The position numbers and the translations under genes are program-made. This document shows, piece after piece, positions 49,464-59,127 of a stretch of 64,000 nt of DNA (positions within the stretch are counted from its first letter, which is position 1; each line of letters begins with the position of its first letter). A model generated the notes under the pieces. That model was not told where the DNA came from. It saw nothing but the letters and a program-made list of their open reading frames with translations, and ran no database searches. Origin of the DNA: Micromonospora siamensis (GTDB lineage: Bacteria > Actinomycetota > Actinomycetes > Mycobacteriales > Micromonosporaceae); NCBI RefSeq assembly GCF_900090305.1, contig NZ_LT607751.1, positions 2,108,001 through 2,172,000 on the forward strand, in the 5' to 3' direction.

Positions 49464-50023
49464 CCCGCATCGTGGCCGGTACGCACGGCGGCCGACGGAT
49501 CGCCGCGCCCCCGGGCGCCGGCACCCGTCCCACCTCCGATCGGGTCCGGGAGGCGTTGTTCAGCGCCGTGCAGACCGAGGTCGACCTGGTGGGCGCCCGC
49601 TTCGCCGACCTGTACGCCGGCTCCGGCGCGGTCGGCCTGGAGGCGCTCTCCCGGGGTGCCGAGCACGTCCTGCTGGTGGAGTCCGACGCGCGGGCGGCCC
49701 GGGTGATCCGGGAGAACGTGGCCGCCCTGCGGGCCGCGCCGGCCGCCCGGCTGGTCACCGGAAAGGTGGCCACCGTGCTGGCCGCCGGCCCGGGCGCCGA
49801 GCCGTACGACGTGGTCTTCGCCGACCCCCCGTACGCGGTCTCCGACGACGAGATCACCGCGGTGCTGACCGCGCTGGTCGAGCGGGACTGGCTGGCCCCG
49901 GACGCCCTGGTCGTGGTGGAGCGGTCCAGCCGGACCGGGCCGGTCGACTGGGTGCAGGGGCTCACTGCCGAGCGCAGCCGACGCTACGGCGAGACCACCC
50001 TTTGGTACGGTCGCCGATCATGA
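49460..50023 (+). CDS. rsmD: 16S rRNA (guanine(966)-N2)-methyltransferase RsmD
   Basis: The protein has 187 residues. [35 protein letters not shown] is the RsmD N-terminal signature. The SAM site is [18 protein letters not shown], and [10 protein letters not shown] carries the DPPY catalytic tetrapeptide. It methylates G966 of 16S rRNA in the assembling 30S subunit. The GTG start has GGGAGGAG upstream and overlaps the stop of a small upstream frame. Its own stop overlaps the coaD ATG. Confidence 0.95.
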   Translation: MTRIVAGTHGGRRIAAPPGAGTRPTSDRVREALFSAVQTEVDLVGARFADLYAGSGAVGLEALSRGAEHVLLVESDARAARVIRENVAALRAAPAARLVTGKVATVLAAGPGAEPYDVVFADPPYAVSDDEITAVLTALVERDWLAPDALVVVERSSRTGPVDWVQGLTAERSRRYGETTLWYGRRS

Positions 50024-50508
50024 GACGTGCGGTGTGCCCCGGCTCCTTCGACCCGGTCACCAACGGACACCTCGACATCATCGGGCGGGCCAGCCGGCTG
50101 TTCGACGAGGTGATCGTGGGCGTGCTGGTCAACCAGTCGAAGAGCGGCCTGTTCACGGTCGAGGAGCGGATCGAGATGCTCCGCGAGGTGACCGCGTCGT
50201 ACGACAACGTCCGGGTGGAGTCGTTCCGCGGGCTGCTGGTCGACTTCTGCCGGGCCCAGCACGCCAGCGTGCTGATCAAGGGCCTGCGCGCGGTCAGCGA
50301 CTTCGACTACGAGTTGCAGATGGCCCAGATGAACATCGGCCTGGCCGGCGTGGAGACGCTCTTCATGCCGACCAACCCGCTCTACTCGTTCCTCTCCTCC
50401 AGCCTGGTCAAGGACGTGGCCAAGTGGGGTGGCGACATCTCGGCGCACGTGCCGGACGTGGTCCGGGAGGCGCTCCAGTCCCGCCTCGGCCCGCAGCCGC
50501 GCGGCTGA
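50020..50508 (+). CDS. coaD: Phosphopantetheine adenylyltransferase
   Basis: The protein has 162 residues. [19 protein letters not shown] holds the nucleotidyltransferase T/HxGH motif. [30 protein letters not shown] and [22 protein letters not shown] are standard CoaD. It makes dephospho-CoA from 4'-phosphopantetheine and ATP. ATG 50020 overlaps the rsmD stop (ATGA); rsmD-coaD is the usual pair. Confidence 0.98.
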   Translation: MRRAVCPGSFDPVTNGHLDIIGRASRLFDEVIVGVLVNQSKSGLFTVEERIEMLREVTASYDNVRVESFRGLLVDFCRAQHASVLIKGLRAVSDFDYELQMAQMNIGLAGVETLFMPTNPLYSFLSSSLVKDVAKWGGDISAHVPDVVREALQSRLGPQPRG

Positions 50509-50680
50509 CCTCGACCACCGTCGGCCAGCCCGACCCGGCCCGCCGCCGAGGAGACACGGCGCGCCGGGCCGGCCGCGTGGCCCTCCCGTCGCCCGTGCAG
50601 GACATGATTGACGCAAGCGGGAACCCGGCCGCAGCCCGCATCATGTAGGTCGGCCGACGAACGACAGGAGTGAGGTACCG

Positions 50681-51178
50681 GTGGACCCGCTCGATCGCAT
50701 CGACGAACTGATCGCCATGGTGGAGCAGGCGCGCTCCGTCCCGATGTCCCGGAACAACTGCATGGTCGACCGGGGCGAGATGATCGCGGCCCTCGACGAG
50801 CTGCGCGCCGAGCTCCCCGCCGACCTGCGCCGCGCGGCCGCGCTCCTGGAGGAGCGGGACAAGATCATGGAGGCCGGCAAGCGCGAGGCCGACCGGATCA
50901 TCAGCGAGGGTGAGGCGGAACACGCCCGGCTGGTCTCCGTGAACGAGATCACGGTCTCGGCGGAGCACGAGGGCGCCCGGATCGTGGCCGAGGCCCGCGC
51001 GGAGGCCCAACGCCTCCGCGAGGAGGTGGACGACTACGTCGATACCGCGCTGGCCAACTTCGAGCAGTTCCTCACCCGGGCGCTGGCCTCGATAGAGCGT
51101 GGCCGCGACAAGATGCACGCGCTGCGTGAGATCGGCACCTTCGGTGGGGACGAGGCGGAACGCCCGCTACCCTTCTGA
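50681..51178 (+). CDS. sepIVA: SepIVA/DivIVA-like coiled-coil protein
   Basis: The 165-residue, largely helical protein starts MDPLDRIDELIAMVEQARSVPMSRNNCMVDRGEMIAALDELRAELP, the strongly conserved N-terminus of mycobacterial SepIVA (Rv2927c). A long coiled coil follows (about 45-150, heptads in LEERDKIMEAGKREADRIISEGEAEHARL). SepIVA acts at the division septum and subpolar sites. Its place just upstream of DUF177, rpmF and rnc matches the mycobacterial order. GTG 50681 follows AGGAG. Confidence 0.9.
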   Translation: MDPLDRIDELIAMVEQARSVPMSRNNCMVDRGEMIAALDELRAELPADLRRAAALLEERDKIMEAGKREADRIISEGEAEHARLVSVNEITVSAEHEGARIVAEARAEAQRLREEVDDYVDTALANFEQFLTRALASIERGRDKMHALREIGTFGGDEAERPLPF

Positions 51179-51287
51179 AGCGACACCTCGGTGGCCGACG
51201 GCCGGGGTCGGATGTGCCCCCGGTTCGACGGTCCGGCCGTCTCCCAGGTAACCTTTTTCGTCGGCCTCTACCGGCCGGAGTCTAACT

Positions 51288-51851
51288 ATGCCCAAGCACT
51301 CGCCTTCATCACTCGACCCCAGGGCGCCGCTGGTCCTCGACACGAGGGACCTGCCGCGTCGCCCTGGTGCGTTGCGTACCGTCAAGCGGGTCGTGCCGGC
51401 ACCGGCGGACCTCGGCGTGGAGATGATCGGCGTGCCGGAGGGCGCGGACCTCGACCTCGACCTGAGGTTGGAGTCGGTGTCCGAGGGCGTACTCGTCTCC
51501 GGGACCGTCAGCGGTCCCGTCAAGGGCGAGTGCGGGCGTTGCCTGCGCGAGATCGACGACTCGTTGACCGTGAACGTCCAGGAGCTGTACGCGTACGAGA
51601 ACAGCACCACGGACGAGACGACCGACGAGGACGAGGTGGGCCGGATGCAGGACGATCTGATCGACCTGGAACCGGCGCTGCGGGACGCGGTGGTGCTCAC
51701 ACTGCCGACGAACCCGCTCTGCCGGGAGGACTGCCCAGGTTTGTGCCCCGACTGCGGGGTGCACTGGGACGATCTGCCGGCCGATCACAGCCACCAGCAG
51801 ATCGACCCGCGTTGGGCGGGCCTGTCGCAATTGAACCGTACAGAGGAGTAG
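51288..51851 (+). CDS. DUF177 (YceD-like) protein
   Basis: The protein has 187 residues; ATG 51288 has GGAG seven nt upstream, and TAACCT (51249-51254) is a possible -10. DUF177 features are LDTRDLPRRPGALRTV, GVLVSGTVSGPVKGECGRCLREI and PLCREDCPGLCPDCG, whose CxxC/CxxxC cysteines may bind zinc. An acidic loop lies between (DETTDEDEVG). Relatives always sit upstream of rpmF and are linked to 23S rRNA or large-subunit biogenesis. rpmF begins 5 nt downstream. Confidence 0.92.
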   Translation: MPKHSPSSLDPRAPLVLDTRDLPRRPGALRTVKRVVPAPADLGVEMIGVPEGADLDLDLRLESVSEGVLVSGTVSGPVKGECGRCLREIDDSLTVNVQELYAYENSTTDETTDEDEVGRMQDDLIDLEPALRDAVVLTLPTNPLCREDCPGLCPDCGVHWDDLPADHSHQQIDPRWAGLSQLNRTEE

Positions 51852-51856
51852 GAACC

Positions 51857-52030
51857 GTGGCCGTCCCGAAGCGCAAGATGTCGCGCAGCAACACCCGGTC
51901 CCGCCGGGCGAACTGGAAGGCGGCCGTGGTGGCGACCGTGGCCTGCCCGCAGTGCAAGTCGCCGAAGCTGCCGCACGCGGCCTGCTCCGTCTGCGGCACG
52001 TACAACGGCCGCCAGGTTCTCGAGGTCTGA
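51857..52030 (+). CDS. rpmF: 50S ribosomal protein bL32
   Basis: The protein has 57 residues: AVPKRKMSRSNTRSRRANWK, then two zinc-ligand pairs CPQC and CSVC. GTG 51857 follows AGGAGTAGGA. It is co-transcribed with DUF177 and plsX. Confidence 0.98.
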   Translation: MAVPKRKMSRSNTRSRRANWKAAVVATVACPQCKSPKLPHAACSVCGTYNGRQVLEV

Positions 52031-52042
52031 CCTGGACGCCGA

Positions 52043-53137
52043 GTGACGCCCCCGACCCAGGGTCGGGTGGCGCGCACGACCGGGCGATCCCCCGGTGCCC
52101 CGGCTCCCTCCGACGCCGGCCGGCCTGATCCGGCCGGCGTTCCGGTGGAGCCGGGCACCGCGCGGATCGCCGTCGACCTCCTCGGCGGGGACGATGCTCC
52201 CGCCGTCGTGGTTGACGGCGCTCTGCGGGCCATCCGCGTCGACCCGCACCTGCACCTGCTGCTCGTCGGCCCCCCCGAGGTGGCCGGCGAGCTGATCGAC
52301 GCCCTCGACCCGGCGCAACGCGCCCGGGTCACCGTCCGTTCGGTGCGGGTCGCGGTCGGCATGGCGGACCATCCCACCGCCGCCCGCGCGCACAGCACCG
52401 TCCGGGCCGCCGTCGCGGCGGTCCGCGAGGGTGCCGCCGACGGGCTGGTCTCCGCCGGCTCCACCGGTGCCACCGTCACCGCCGCCGCCCTCGGCCTCGG
52501 CCGCTGGCCGGGCATCCGCCGGCCGGCCCTGGCCGCGTCGCTGCCCACCGCCGCGGGCCGGGTGGTCCTGCTCGACGTGGGCGGTTCCCTGGAGCCCCGG
52601 GTCGCCACGCTGGCCCGGCACGCGGTGCTCGGCGCCGCCTACGCCACGGTGGCGCACGCCGTCGAGGCGCCCCGGGTGGGGCTGCTCTCGGTGGGCACCG
52701 AGGCCGGCAAGGGCGACCGGGTCCGGCGGCTCGCCGACACCGTCCTCGCCGCCCAGGCGCTGCCGTGCGGCGCGCGTTACGCCGGCCTCGTCGAGGGCTA
52801 CGACGTCACCCTCGGCGCCCGCGCCGACGTCGTGGTCACCGACGGCTTCACCGGCAACGTGCTGCTCAAGGCCATCGAAGGCGCGTACGCCATGGCGGGC
52901 GGCACCCCGGGCGTCGACGGCACGCCCCGGGCCGCCGCCCTGCTCGGGGTGGGCGGGACGGTGGTCGTCTGTCACGGCGCCGCCCGGGCCGACGACGTGG
53001 CCTCCGGCATCGCCCTCGCCGCCCATCTTCGCCGCCGCGGCGCCGTCGACCGGGTCGCCGCCCTGCTGGCCGGCACGCCACCGGCCGACACCGACCTCCC
53101 CCTAGACACCATCGACACCGAGGTGACAGCACCATGA
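52043..53137 (+). CDS. plsX: Phosphate acyltransferase PlsX
   Basis: The protein has 364 residues including a Pro/Gly-rich N-terminal extension of about 38. PlsX motifs are [39 protein letters not shown], [23 protein letters not shown] (for the usual VDVGAN), [22 protein letters not shown] and [20 protein letters not shown]. It converts acyl-ACP to acyl-phosphate for phospholipid synthesis. Several substitutions make it a divergent member. No acpP separates it from rnc; the two overlap by ATGA. Confidence 0.9.
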   Translation: MTPPTQGRVARTTGRSPGAPAPSDAGRPDPAGVPVEPGTARIAVDLLGGDDAPAVVVDGALRAIRVDPHLHLLLVGPPEVAGELIDALDPAQRARVTVRSVRVAVGMADHPTAARAHSTVRAAVAAVREGAADGLVSAGSTGATVTAAALGLGRWPGIRRPALAASLPTAAGRVVLLDVGGSLEPRVATLARHAVLGAAYATVAHAVEAPRVGLLSVGTEAGKGDRVRRLADTVLAAQALPCGARYAGLVEGYDVTLGARADVVVTDGFTGNVLLKAIEGAYAMAGGTPGVDGTPRAAALLGVGGTVVVCHGAARADDVASGIALAAHLRRRGAVDRVAALLAGTPPADTDLPLDTIDTEVTAP

Positions 53138-53958
53138 GCAACGACAAGCGCCGCCGCGCCCCCGTCGCGCACCTGGAGACCGCCTTCGGCGTCTCCCTGG
53201 ACCCGGAGCTGCTCGAGCGCGCCCTGACCCACCGCTCGTACGCGTACGAGAACGGTGGGCTCCCGACCAACGAGCGGCTGGAGTTCCTCGGCGACTCGGT
53301 GCTCGGCGTGGTGATCACCACCGCCCTGTTCCGCAACCACCCGGACCTGCCCGAGGGGCAGCTGGCGAAGCTGCGGGCCAGCGTGGTCAACATGCGGGCG
53401 CTGGCCGACGTGGCGCGCGGCCTGGGCCCCGACGGGCTCGGCGCGTACCTGCTGCTCGGCAAGGGCGAGGAGGCCACCGGCGGACGGGACAAGGCGAGCA
53501 TCCTGGCCGACACGCTGGAGGCGCTGCTCGGCGCGATCTACCTCCAGTACGGCCTGGACACCGCGGCCATCGTGATCCACCGGCTCTTCGACCCGCTGAT
53601 GGCCGAGTCGGCCGGTCGGGGCGCCGCGCTGGACTGGAAGACCAGCCTCCAGGAGCTGACCGCCGCGCTCGGGCTGGGCGTGCCGGAGTACCGCATCGAG
53701 GGCACCGGCCCGGACCACCTGAAGACCTTCACCGCCTGGGTGGTCGTCGCCGGCAACCGGTACGGCGGCGCGGACGGCCGCAGCAAGAAGGAGGCCGAGC
53801 AGCGGGCCGCCGAGTCGGCCTGGCGGGTGCTCACCGAGCAGGCCGAGGCCGAGGCGGCGGCGGAGACCGCGGCCGAGCCGGCCGGCGTCCCGCCCGTGCC
53901 GGTGTCCGTGCCGGCCGACGGTGCGTCGGGCGACGAGGGCGACGCCGGCCGTGCCTGA
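53134..53958 (+). CDS. rnc: Ribonuclease III
   Basis: The protein has 274 residues. The RNase III signature [17 protein letters not shown] (about 46-62), second acidic site [19 protein letters not shown] and a dsRNA-binding domain ([42 protein letters not shown]) are present. An Ala/Glu/Pro-rich tail of about 40 residues is an extension beyond the dsRBD. It matures rRNA precursors. Its end overlaps mutM by 8 nt. Confidence 0.97.
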   Translation: MSNDKRRRAPVAHLETAFGVSLDPELLERALTHRSYAYENGGLPTNERLEFLGDSVLGVVITTALFRNHPDLPEGQLAKLRASVVNMRALADVARGLGPDGLGAYLLLGKGEEATGGRDKASILADTLEALLGAIYLQYGLDTAAIVIHRLFDPLMAESAGRGAALDWKTSLQELTAALGLGVPEYRIEGTGPDHLKTFTAWVVVAGNRYGGADGRSKKEAEQRAAESAWRVLTEQAEAEAAAETAAEPAGVPPVPVSVPADGASGDEGDAGRA

Positions 53959-54808
53959 GCTGCCCGAGGTGGAGACCGTCCGGCAGGGGCTTCACCGCTG
54001 GGTCACCGGCCGCCGGATCTCCTCGGTGGAGGTACGCCATCCCCGCGCCGTACGGCGGCACCTGCCCGGGGACGCGCACTTCGCCGACGTGCTCTCCGGC
54101 CGGACGGTGCAGGACGTCCGGCGCCGGGGGAAGTACCTCTGGCTGCCGCTGGACAGCGGTGACGCGCTGATCGGGCACCTCGGCATGTCCGGGCAGCTGC
54201 TGCTGCAACCCGCCGACGCGGCCGACGAGCTGCACCTGCGGGTCCGGTTCCGGTTCGCCGACGACGGGCCGGAACTGCGCTTCGTCGACCAGCGCACGTT
54301 CGGCGGGCTGTCGGTCAGCGAGGGTGGCGCGGAGCTGCCCGACGAGATCGCGCACATCGCCCGCGACCCGATGGACCCGGAGTTCTCCGACGCCGGTTTC
54401 GTCGCCGGGCTGCGCCGCCGGCGTACCGAGGTGAAGCGGGCGCTGCTGGACCAGACCCTGATCTCCGGGGTGGGCAACATCTACGCCGACGAGGCGCTGT
54501 GGCGGGCGAAGCTGCACGGCGCCCGGCCGACCGACGCGCTGACCGCGCCGGCCGCGTCCCGGCTGCTCGGGCACGTCCGGGACGTGCTCGGCGAGGCGAT
54601 CGTCTCCGGCGGCACCAGCTTCGACGCGCTCTACGTCAACGTCAACGGGGAGAGCGGCTACTTCGACCGGTCGCTGAACGCGTACGGCCGGGAGGGCGAG
54701 CCGTGCCCGCGATGCGGCGCGCCCATCCGCCGGGAGGCGTTCATGAACCGGTCGTCGTTCAGCTGCCCCCGCTGCCAGCCCCGGCCCCGGGGCGCCCTGA
54801 GGGGGTGA
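53951..54808 (+). CDS. mutM: Formamidopyrimidine-DNA glycosylase
   Basis: The protein has 285 residues. N-terminal [13 protein letters not shown] supplies catalytic Pro2 and Glu3. The Lys in [47 protein letters not shown] (helix-two-turn-helix) and zinc finger CPRCGAPI to CPRC are present. It removes 8-oxoguanine and other oxidised purines. The rnc-mutM overlap is conserved in actinobacteria. In many relatives smc follows closely; here it is 7.7 kb away. Confidence 0.98.
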   Translation: MPELPEVETVRQGLHRWVTGRRISSVEVRHPRAVRRHLPGDAHFADVLSGRTVQDVRRRGKYLWLPLDSGDALIGHLGMSGQLLLQPADAADELHLRVRFRFADDGPELRFVDQRTFGGLSVSEGGAELPDEIAHIARDPMDPEFSDAGFVAGLRRRRTEVKRALLDQTLISGVGNIYADEALWRAKLHGARPTDALTAPAASRLLGHVRDVLGEAIVSGGTSFDALYVNVNGESGYFDRSLNAYGREGEPCPRCGAPIRREAFMNRSSFSCPRCQPRPRGALRG

Positions 54809-55046
54809 CCCCGAACCGGCTCGGGGTTGCGCGGCCGTGCTGCGTCCCCCGGTCGGGGGACACTCCCGTACCCTTCGCCGGTTCCGGCCCGATCCGCCCG
54901 GCCCGGTGGCGCGCGCGGCCCCGGTCGGCGTGGTCGCCGGATCTCCGGGCCGAGCGGGGGACGCACCCGGATGTCCGGGTCCGCCCAGCTCCCTAGCGTC
55001 GGCATGGTCGGCACGGTGCCGACTGTGGCGGAGGTGTGACGGGGCG

Positions 55047-57254
55047 ATGGGCAGACGACCGGTGACGGTGCGGTTGGCGCGGTGGAGCGCGGAGCATCCC
55101 TGGCGGGCGATCGCGCTCTGGGTGGTGTTCGTGGCGGTGTGCTTCGTCGGCGGGAACGCCGCGGGGCTGAACGAGGCGACCGACGCCGACCAGGCGATCG
55201 GTGAGTCGGGCCGGGCGCAGCTGATCGTCGCCGACGGCGACTTCCACGACCCGGCAGTGGAGAACGTCCTGATCACGGCGCGCGCCGGGACGCTGGACCC
55301 GGCCGCCGCGAAGGCCGCGGCCGACGACGCGTCGACCCGGCTGCGCCAGGTCGACGGGGTGGCCTCGGTGGGTACGCCGGTCCCGTCCCGCGACGGCGCC
55401 GCGCTGCTGGTGCCGATCACCATGTCGGGCGACCCGGAGACCGCTTCCGATCGGGTCGGCCCGCTGCGGGACGCCACCGCCTCGGTGCAGGCCGCGCACC
55501 CGGCGCTGCGGGTCGAGCAGGTCGGCGGGCCGTCCATCGGCAAGGCCCTGGACGACACGCTGGGCAAGGACTTCAAGCGGGCCGAGCTGCTCAGCCTGCC
55601 GGTCACGCTGGCCATCCTGATCGTCGCGTTCGGCGCGCTGATCGCCGCCGGCGTGCCGGTGCTGCTGGCGCTGAGCTCGGTGGCCGCCGCGATGGGTCTG
55701 TCCACCCTCGCCTCGCACCTGGTGCCGGCGACCGACACCACCTCCAGCGTGATCCTGCTGATCGGGATGGCGGTCGGGGTCGACTACTCGCTGTTCTACG
55801 TACGCCGCGAGCGGGAGGAACGGGCGAAGGGCCGCGCCGGGCTGGACGCCGTGGAGATCGCGGCGGAGACCTCCGGGCACGCCGTGGTGGTCTCCGGCAT
55901 CGCCGTGATGATCTCGATGGCCGGGCTGCTGCTCGCCAACGACGCGATCTTCTCCTCGCTGGCGGTCGGCTCGATCCTGGTGGTGGCGGTCGCGGTGACC
56001 GGTTCGCTGACCGTGCTGCCCGGCCTGCTGGCCAAGCTGGGCCGCTGGGTCGACCGGCCCCGGGTGCCGCTGCTGTGGCGGCTCACCGCGCCGCGTACCG
56101 GGCGCTCCGGGCCACGGTTCTGGCCGGCGGTGCTGCGGCCGGCGCTGCGCGCGCCGCTGGTCACCCTGGTCGTCTCGGTCGGTCTGCTGCTGGCGCTGGC
56201 CGCGCCCGCGCTGGGCATGAAGCTGAAGTTCCCCGGCATGGAGGACCTGCCGCGGACCACGCCGGCCATGCAGGCGTACGACCGGCTGACCGCCGCCTTC
56301 CCCAGCAACGGCACCAGTCACACCGTCGCCGTGCGGGCGCCGGCCGACCAGGCCGACCGGGTGCGGGTGGCGCTGACCGGGCTGGCCGCCCGGACCGCCG
56401 CCGACCCGCTCTTCGCGCCGGCCGAGGGGGACGGCCCGAAGATCCGGGTGTCGGCGGACCGGACGGTCTCGGTGCTGGAGGTCGCCACCCCGTACGCCAC
56501 CCGCAGCGACGAGGCGACCCGGTCGATGCACGAGCTGCGTGACTCCTTCGTGCCCGCCGCCCTGGCTGGCCTGCCGGGCACCGAGTACGCGGTCGGTGGC
56601 GCGGTGGCCGGCAGTGAGGACTACGCCGCGCACATCCGGGAGAAGCTGCCGATCGTGATGGCGTTCGTGCTCGCGCTGACCTTCCTGGTGATGGCGCTGA
56701 CGTTCCGCTCGGTGGTGGTGGCGCTCACCTCGATCCTGCTCAACCTGCTCTCCGCGGGTGCCGCGTACGGCCTGCTGGTGCTGGTCTTCCAGGGGGAGTG
56801 GGCCGAAGGGCTGCTCGGGTTCACCTCGATGGGCGCGATCGTGTCCTGGCTGCCGCTGTTCCTGTTCGTGGTGCTCTTCGGGCTCTCGATGGACTACCAC
56901 GTCTTCGTGGTCAGCCGGATCCGGGAGGGGATTCGGGCCGGCATGTCGAACCGCGACGCGGTGGCGTACGGCATCAGCTCGTCGGCGGGCGTGGTGACCA
57001 GCGCGGCCATCGTGATGGTCGGGGTCTTCTCGATCTTCGCGACGCTGAGCACGATCGACTTCAAGCAGCTCGGGATCGGGCTGGCCGCGGCGATCCTGCT
57101 GGACGCCACGATCATCCGGGCGGTGGTGCTGCCGTCGCTGATGACCCTGCTCGGGGACGCCAACTGGTGGGCGCCGCGGTTCCTGCGGGCGAAGCCCGTC
57201 GCCGGGCCGGTCGACCCGCCGGCCCCGGCCCCGGAGCTGGTCGTCGCCCGCTGA
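55047..57254 (+). CDS. MMPL/RND-type membrane transporter
   Basis: The protein has 735 residues and about 12 membrane helices in two halves, each led by one helix, a large outer loop and five helices. First-half features are WRAIALWVVFVAVCFVGG, SVILLIGMAVGVDYSLFYVRRERE and ETSGHAVVVSGIAVMISMAGLLL. The second half has VSWLPLFLFVVLFGLSMDYHVFVVSRIREG and SSAGVVTSAAIVMVGVFS. The DY pairs in VDYSLFYV and MDYHVFVV are the proton-relay positions of MmpL3. It may export lipids or drugs. TAGCGT (54994-54999) is a possible -10. A strong hairpin follows. Confidence 0.93.
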   Translation: MGRRPVTVRLARWSAEHPWRAIALWVVFVAVCFVGGNAAGLNEATDADQAIGESGRAQLIVADGDFHDPAVENVLITARAGTLDPAAAKAAADDASTRLRQVDGVASVGTPVPSRDGAALLVPITMSGDPETASDRVGPLRDATASVQAAHPALRVEQVGGPSIGKALDDTLGKDFKRAELLSLPVTLAILIVAFGALIAAGVPVLLALSSVAAAMGLSTLASHLVPATDTTSSVILLIGMAVGVDYSLFYVRREREERAKGRAGLDAVEIAAETSGHAVVVSGIAVMISMAGLLLANDAIFSSLAVGSILVVAVAVTGSLTVLPGLLAKLGRWVDRPRVPLLWRLTAPRTGRSGPRFWPAVLRPALRAPLVTLVVSVGLLLALAAPALGMKLKFPGMEDLPRTTPAMQAYDRLTAAFPSNGTSHTVAVRAPADQADRVRVALTGLAARTAADPLFAPAEGDGPKIRVSADRTVSVLEVATPYATRSDEATRSMHELRDSFVPAALAGLPGTEYAVGGAVAGSEDYAAHIREKLPIVMAFVLALTFLVMALTFRSVVVALTSILLNLLSAGAAYGLLVLVFQGEWAEGLLGFTSMGAIVSWLPLFLFVVLFGLSMDYHVFVVSRIREGIRAGMSNRDAVAYGISSSAGVVTSAAIVMVGVFSIFATLSTIDFKQLGIGLAAAILLDATIIRAVVLPSLMTLLGDANWWAPRFLRAKPVAGPVDPPAPAPELVVAR

Positions 57255-57267
57255 GTCCTGCCCTGAC

Positions 57268-57309
57268 GCGGGCCCCTGGTCGACGGACATTCGTCGACCA
57301 AGGGCCCGC
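57268..57309 (+). terminator. Terminator after the MMPL gene
   Basis: GCGGGCCC with CTGGTCGACG pairs with CGTCGACC and GGGCCCGC around loop GACATT. There is no T-run. Confidence 0.7.
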
Positions 57310-57447
57310 AAACCTGTTCGTCGCTGAGAGCTTGCTGAAGGATTAGTTTCCGGGCCGGCTGGGCATCTCGCCCGCCATGGACGAAGAGCTGGAGCCGGGG
57401 GCACATCGGCGTGCCCCGGCCGCCCCCGTAGCCCCCCGGAGGACGTC

Positions 57448-58956
57448 ATGAGCGCGGACGTGCAGACCGGAACGGTACGCACCAACGTTCCGGCCCGGCT
57501 GGACCGGCTGCCCTGGTCCCGCTGGCACTGGATGATCGTCATCGGGCTGGGCACCGTGTGGATCCTCGACGGCCTCGAGGTGACCATCGTCGGTAACCTC
57601 TCCGGCAAGCTGGCCGAGCCGGGCAGCGGGCTGAGCATCACCCAGAGCCAGGTCACCGGCCTGGCCGCCGCGCTCTACGTGGCCGGCGCCTGTGTCGGCG
57701 CGCTGTTCTTCGGCTGGCTGACCGACCGGTTCGGCCGCAAGAAGCTGTTCCTCCTCACCCTGGGCCTCTACCTGGTCGCCACCGCGTTGACCGCGCTCTC
57801 CTTCGACACCTGGTGGTTCTTCCTGTTCCGGTTCCTCACCGGCATGGGCATCGGCGGCGAGTACGCGGCGATCAACTCGGCGATCGACGAGCTGATCCCG
57901 GCCCGGCACCGCGGCCGGATCGACATCATCATCAACGGCACCTTCTGGCTCGGCGCGGCCATGGGCGCGCTGCTGACCGTGCCGCTGCTCAACGGCCTGC
58001 CGACCAACCTCGGCTGGCGGGTCGCGTTCGGCCTGGGCGCGGTGCTCGGCGTGGTGATCCTGCTGGTCCGCCGGCACGTGCCGGAGAGCCCACGCTGGCT
58101 GTTCATCCACGGCCGGGCCGACGAGGCCAACCAGCTCGTCGACTCGGTCGAGGCCGAGGTCAAGCGGGAGACCGGCAAGGAGCTGTCGGAGGCCGACAGC
58201 TGGATCGAGATCCGGCAGCGGAAGAGCACCAACTTCCTGGAGATCGCGAAGACGCTCTTCGCCCGCTACCCGAAGCGCGCCACGCTGGGCTTCTCGCTCT
58301 TCATCGGCCAGGCGTTCCTCTACAACGCGATCACCTTCGGGTTCGCCCAGATCCTGCAGACCTTCTTCGACGTCCCGCCGGGCAACAGCGGCTACTACTT
58401 CGCGGTGATCGCGGTCGGCAACCTGCTCGGTCCGCTGCTGCTGGGCCGGCTCTTCGACACCGTCGGCCGGGTGCCGATGATCGCCGGGTCGTACATCGTC
58501 TCCGGGCTGCTGCTGCTCGGCACGGCCTGGTTGTTCCACTCCGGGGTGCTGAACGCCACCACGATGACCGCCTGCTGGTGCGTGGTGCTCTTCTTCGCCT
58601 CGGCCGGCGCGAGCGCGGCGTACCTGACGGTGAGCGAGATCTTCCCGATGGAGACCCGCGCCATGGCGATCGCGTTCTTCTACGCGATCGGCACGGCGGC
58701 CGGCGGCATCACCGGCCCGCTGCTCTTCTCGAAGCTGGTCGGCACCGGCAAGGTCGGCGACACCGTGGTCGCCTTCGTGATCGGCGCCTCCGTGATGATC
58801 ATCGGTGGTCTGGTCGAGCTGGCCCTCGGCGTCAAGGCCGAGGGGAAGTCGTTGGAGGAGCTGGCCACCCCGCTCAGCGCCGAGCACGCCGGTGTCCCGG
58901 GGCAGCGCTCCGGCGCGGACACCCCGGCACCGGTCACCGGCGCCACCACCGGCTGA
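57448..58956 (+). CDS. Major facilitator superfamily transporter (sugar/aromatic-acid porter type)
   Basis: The protein has 502 residues and 12 predicted helices. MFS signatures are WILDGLEVTIVG (helix 1), GWLTDRFGRKKLFLLTLGLYL (loop 2-3), RFLTGMGIGGEYAAINSAIDELIPARHRGR, RRHVPESPRWLFIHGRADEA (PESPRWL) and GRLFDTVGRVPMI (loop 8-9). The GGEYAAIN and PESPRWL motifs place it with metabolite:H+ symporters. The substrate is unknown. It is monocistronic, bounded by hairpins. Confidence 0.93.
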   Translation: MSADVQTGTVRTNVPARLDRLPWSRWHWMIVIGLGTVWILDGLEVTIVGNLSGKLAEPGSGLSITQSQVTGLAAALYVAGACVGALFFGWLTDRFGRKKLFLLTLGLYLVATALTALSFDTWWFFLFRFLTGMGIGGEYAAINSAIDELIPARHRGRIDIIINGTFWLGAAMGALLTVPLLNGLPTNLGWRVAFGLGAVLGVVILLVRRHVPESPRWLFIHGRADEANQLVDSVEAEVKRETGKELSEADSWIEIRQRKSTNFLEIAKTLFARYPKRATLGFSLFIGQAFLYNAITFGFAQILQTFFDVPPGNSGYYFAVIAVGNLLGPLLLGRLFDTVGRVPMIAGSYIVSGLLLLGTAWLFHSGVLNATTMTACWCVVLFFASAGASAAYLTVSEIFPMETRAMAIAFFYAIGTAAGGITGPLLFSKLVGTGKVGDTVVAFVIGASVMIIGGLVELALGVKAEGKSLEELATPLSAEHAGVPGQRSGADTPAPVTGATTG

Positions 58957-58969
58957 CCCCGCGGGTCCA

Positions 58970-59007
58970 CGACACCGCCCCCGCCCGTCCAGGCGGGGGC
59001 GGTGTCG
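58970..59007 (+). terminator. Terminator after the MFS gene
   Basis: CGACACCGCCCCCGCC and GGCGGGGGCGGTGTCG form a perfect 16-bp stem with loop CGTCCA. Confidence 0.8.
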
Positions 59008-59127
59008 CTTCGCCGCCGAGTCTCCCTCGGCGTCCTGCCCGGCCCTCGCATGTCCGGACCGGCTGCGCGGGAGGCGGTGTCAGCCGAAGAGGGTCCGAGG
59101 GCGGGCGTCGTGCCTTCGCGGGTCGCC

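Noticed and set aside
54993-57656. An 887-residue open frame on the minus strand opposite the MMPL gene
   Set aside because: It is a high-GC antisense frame rich in Arg, Gly, His and Gln with no domain. The plus strand carries a clear MMPL protein with membrane helices and proton-relay motifs.
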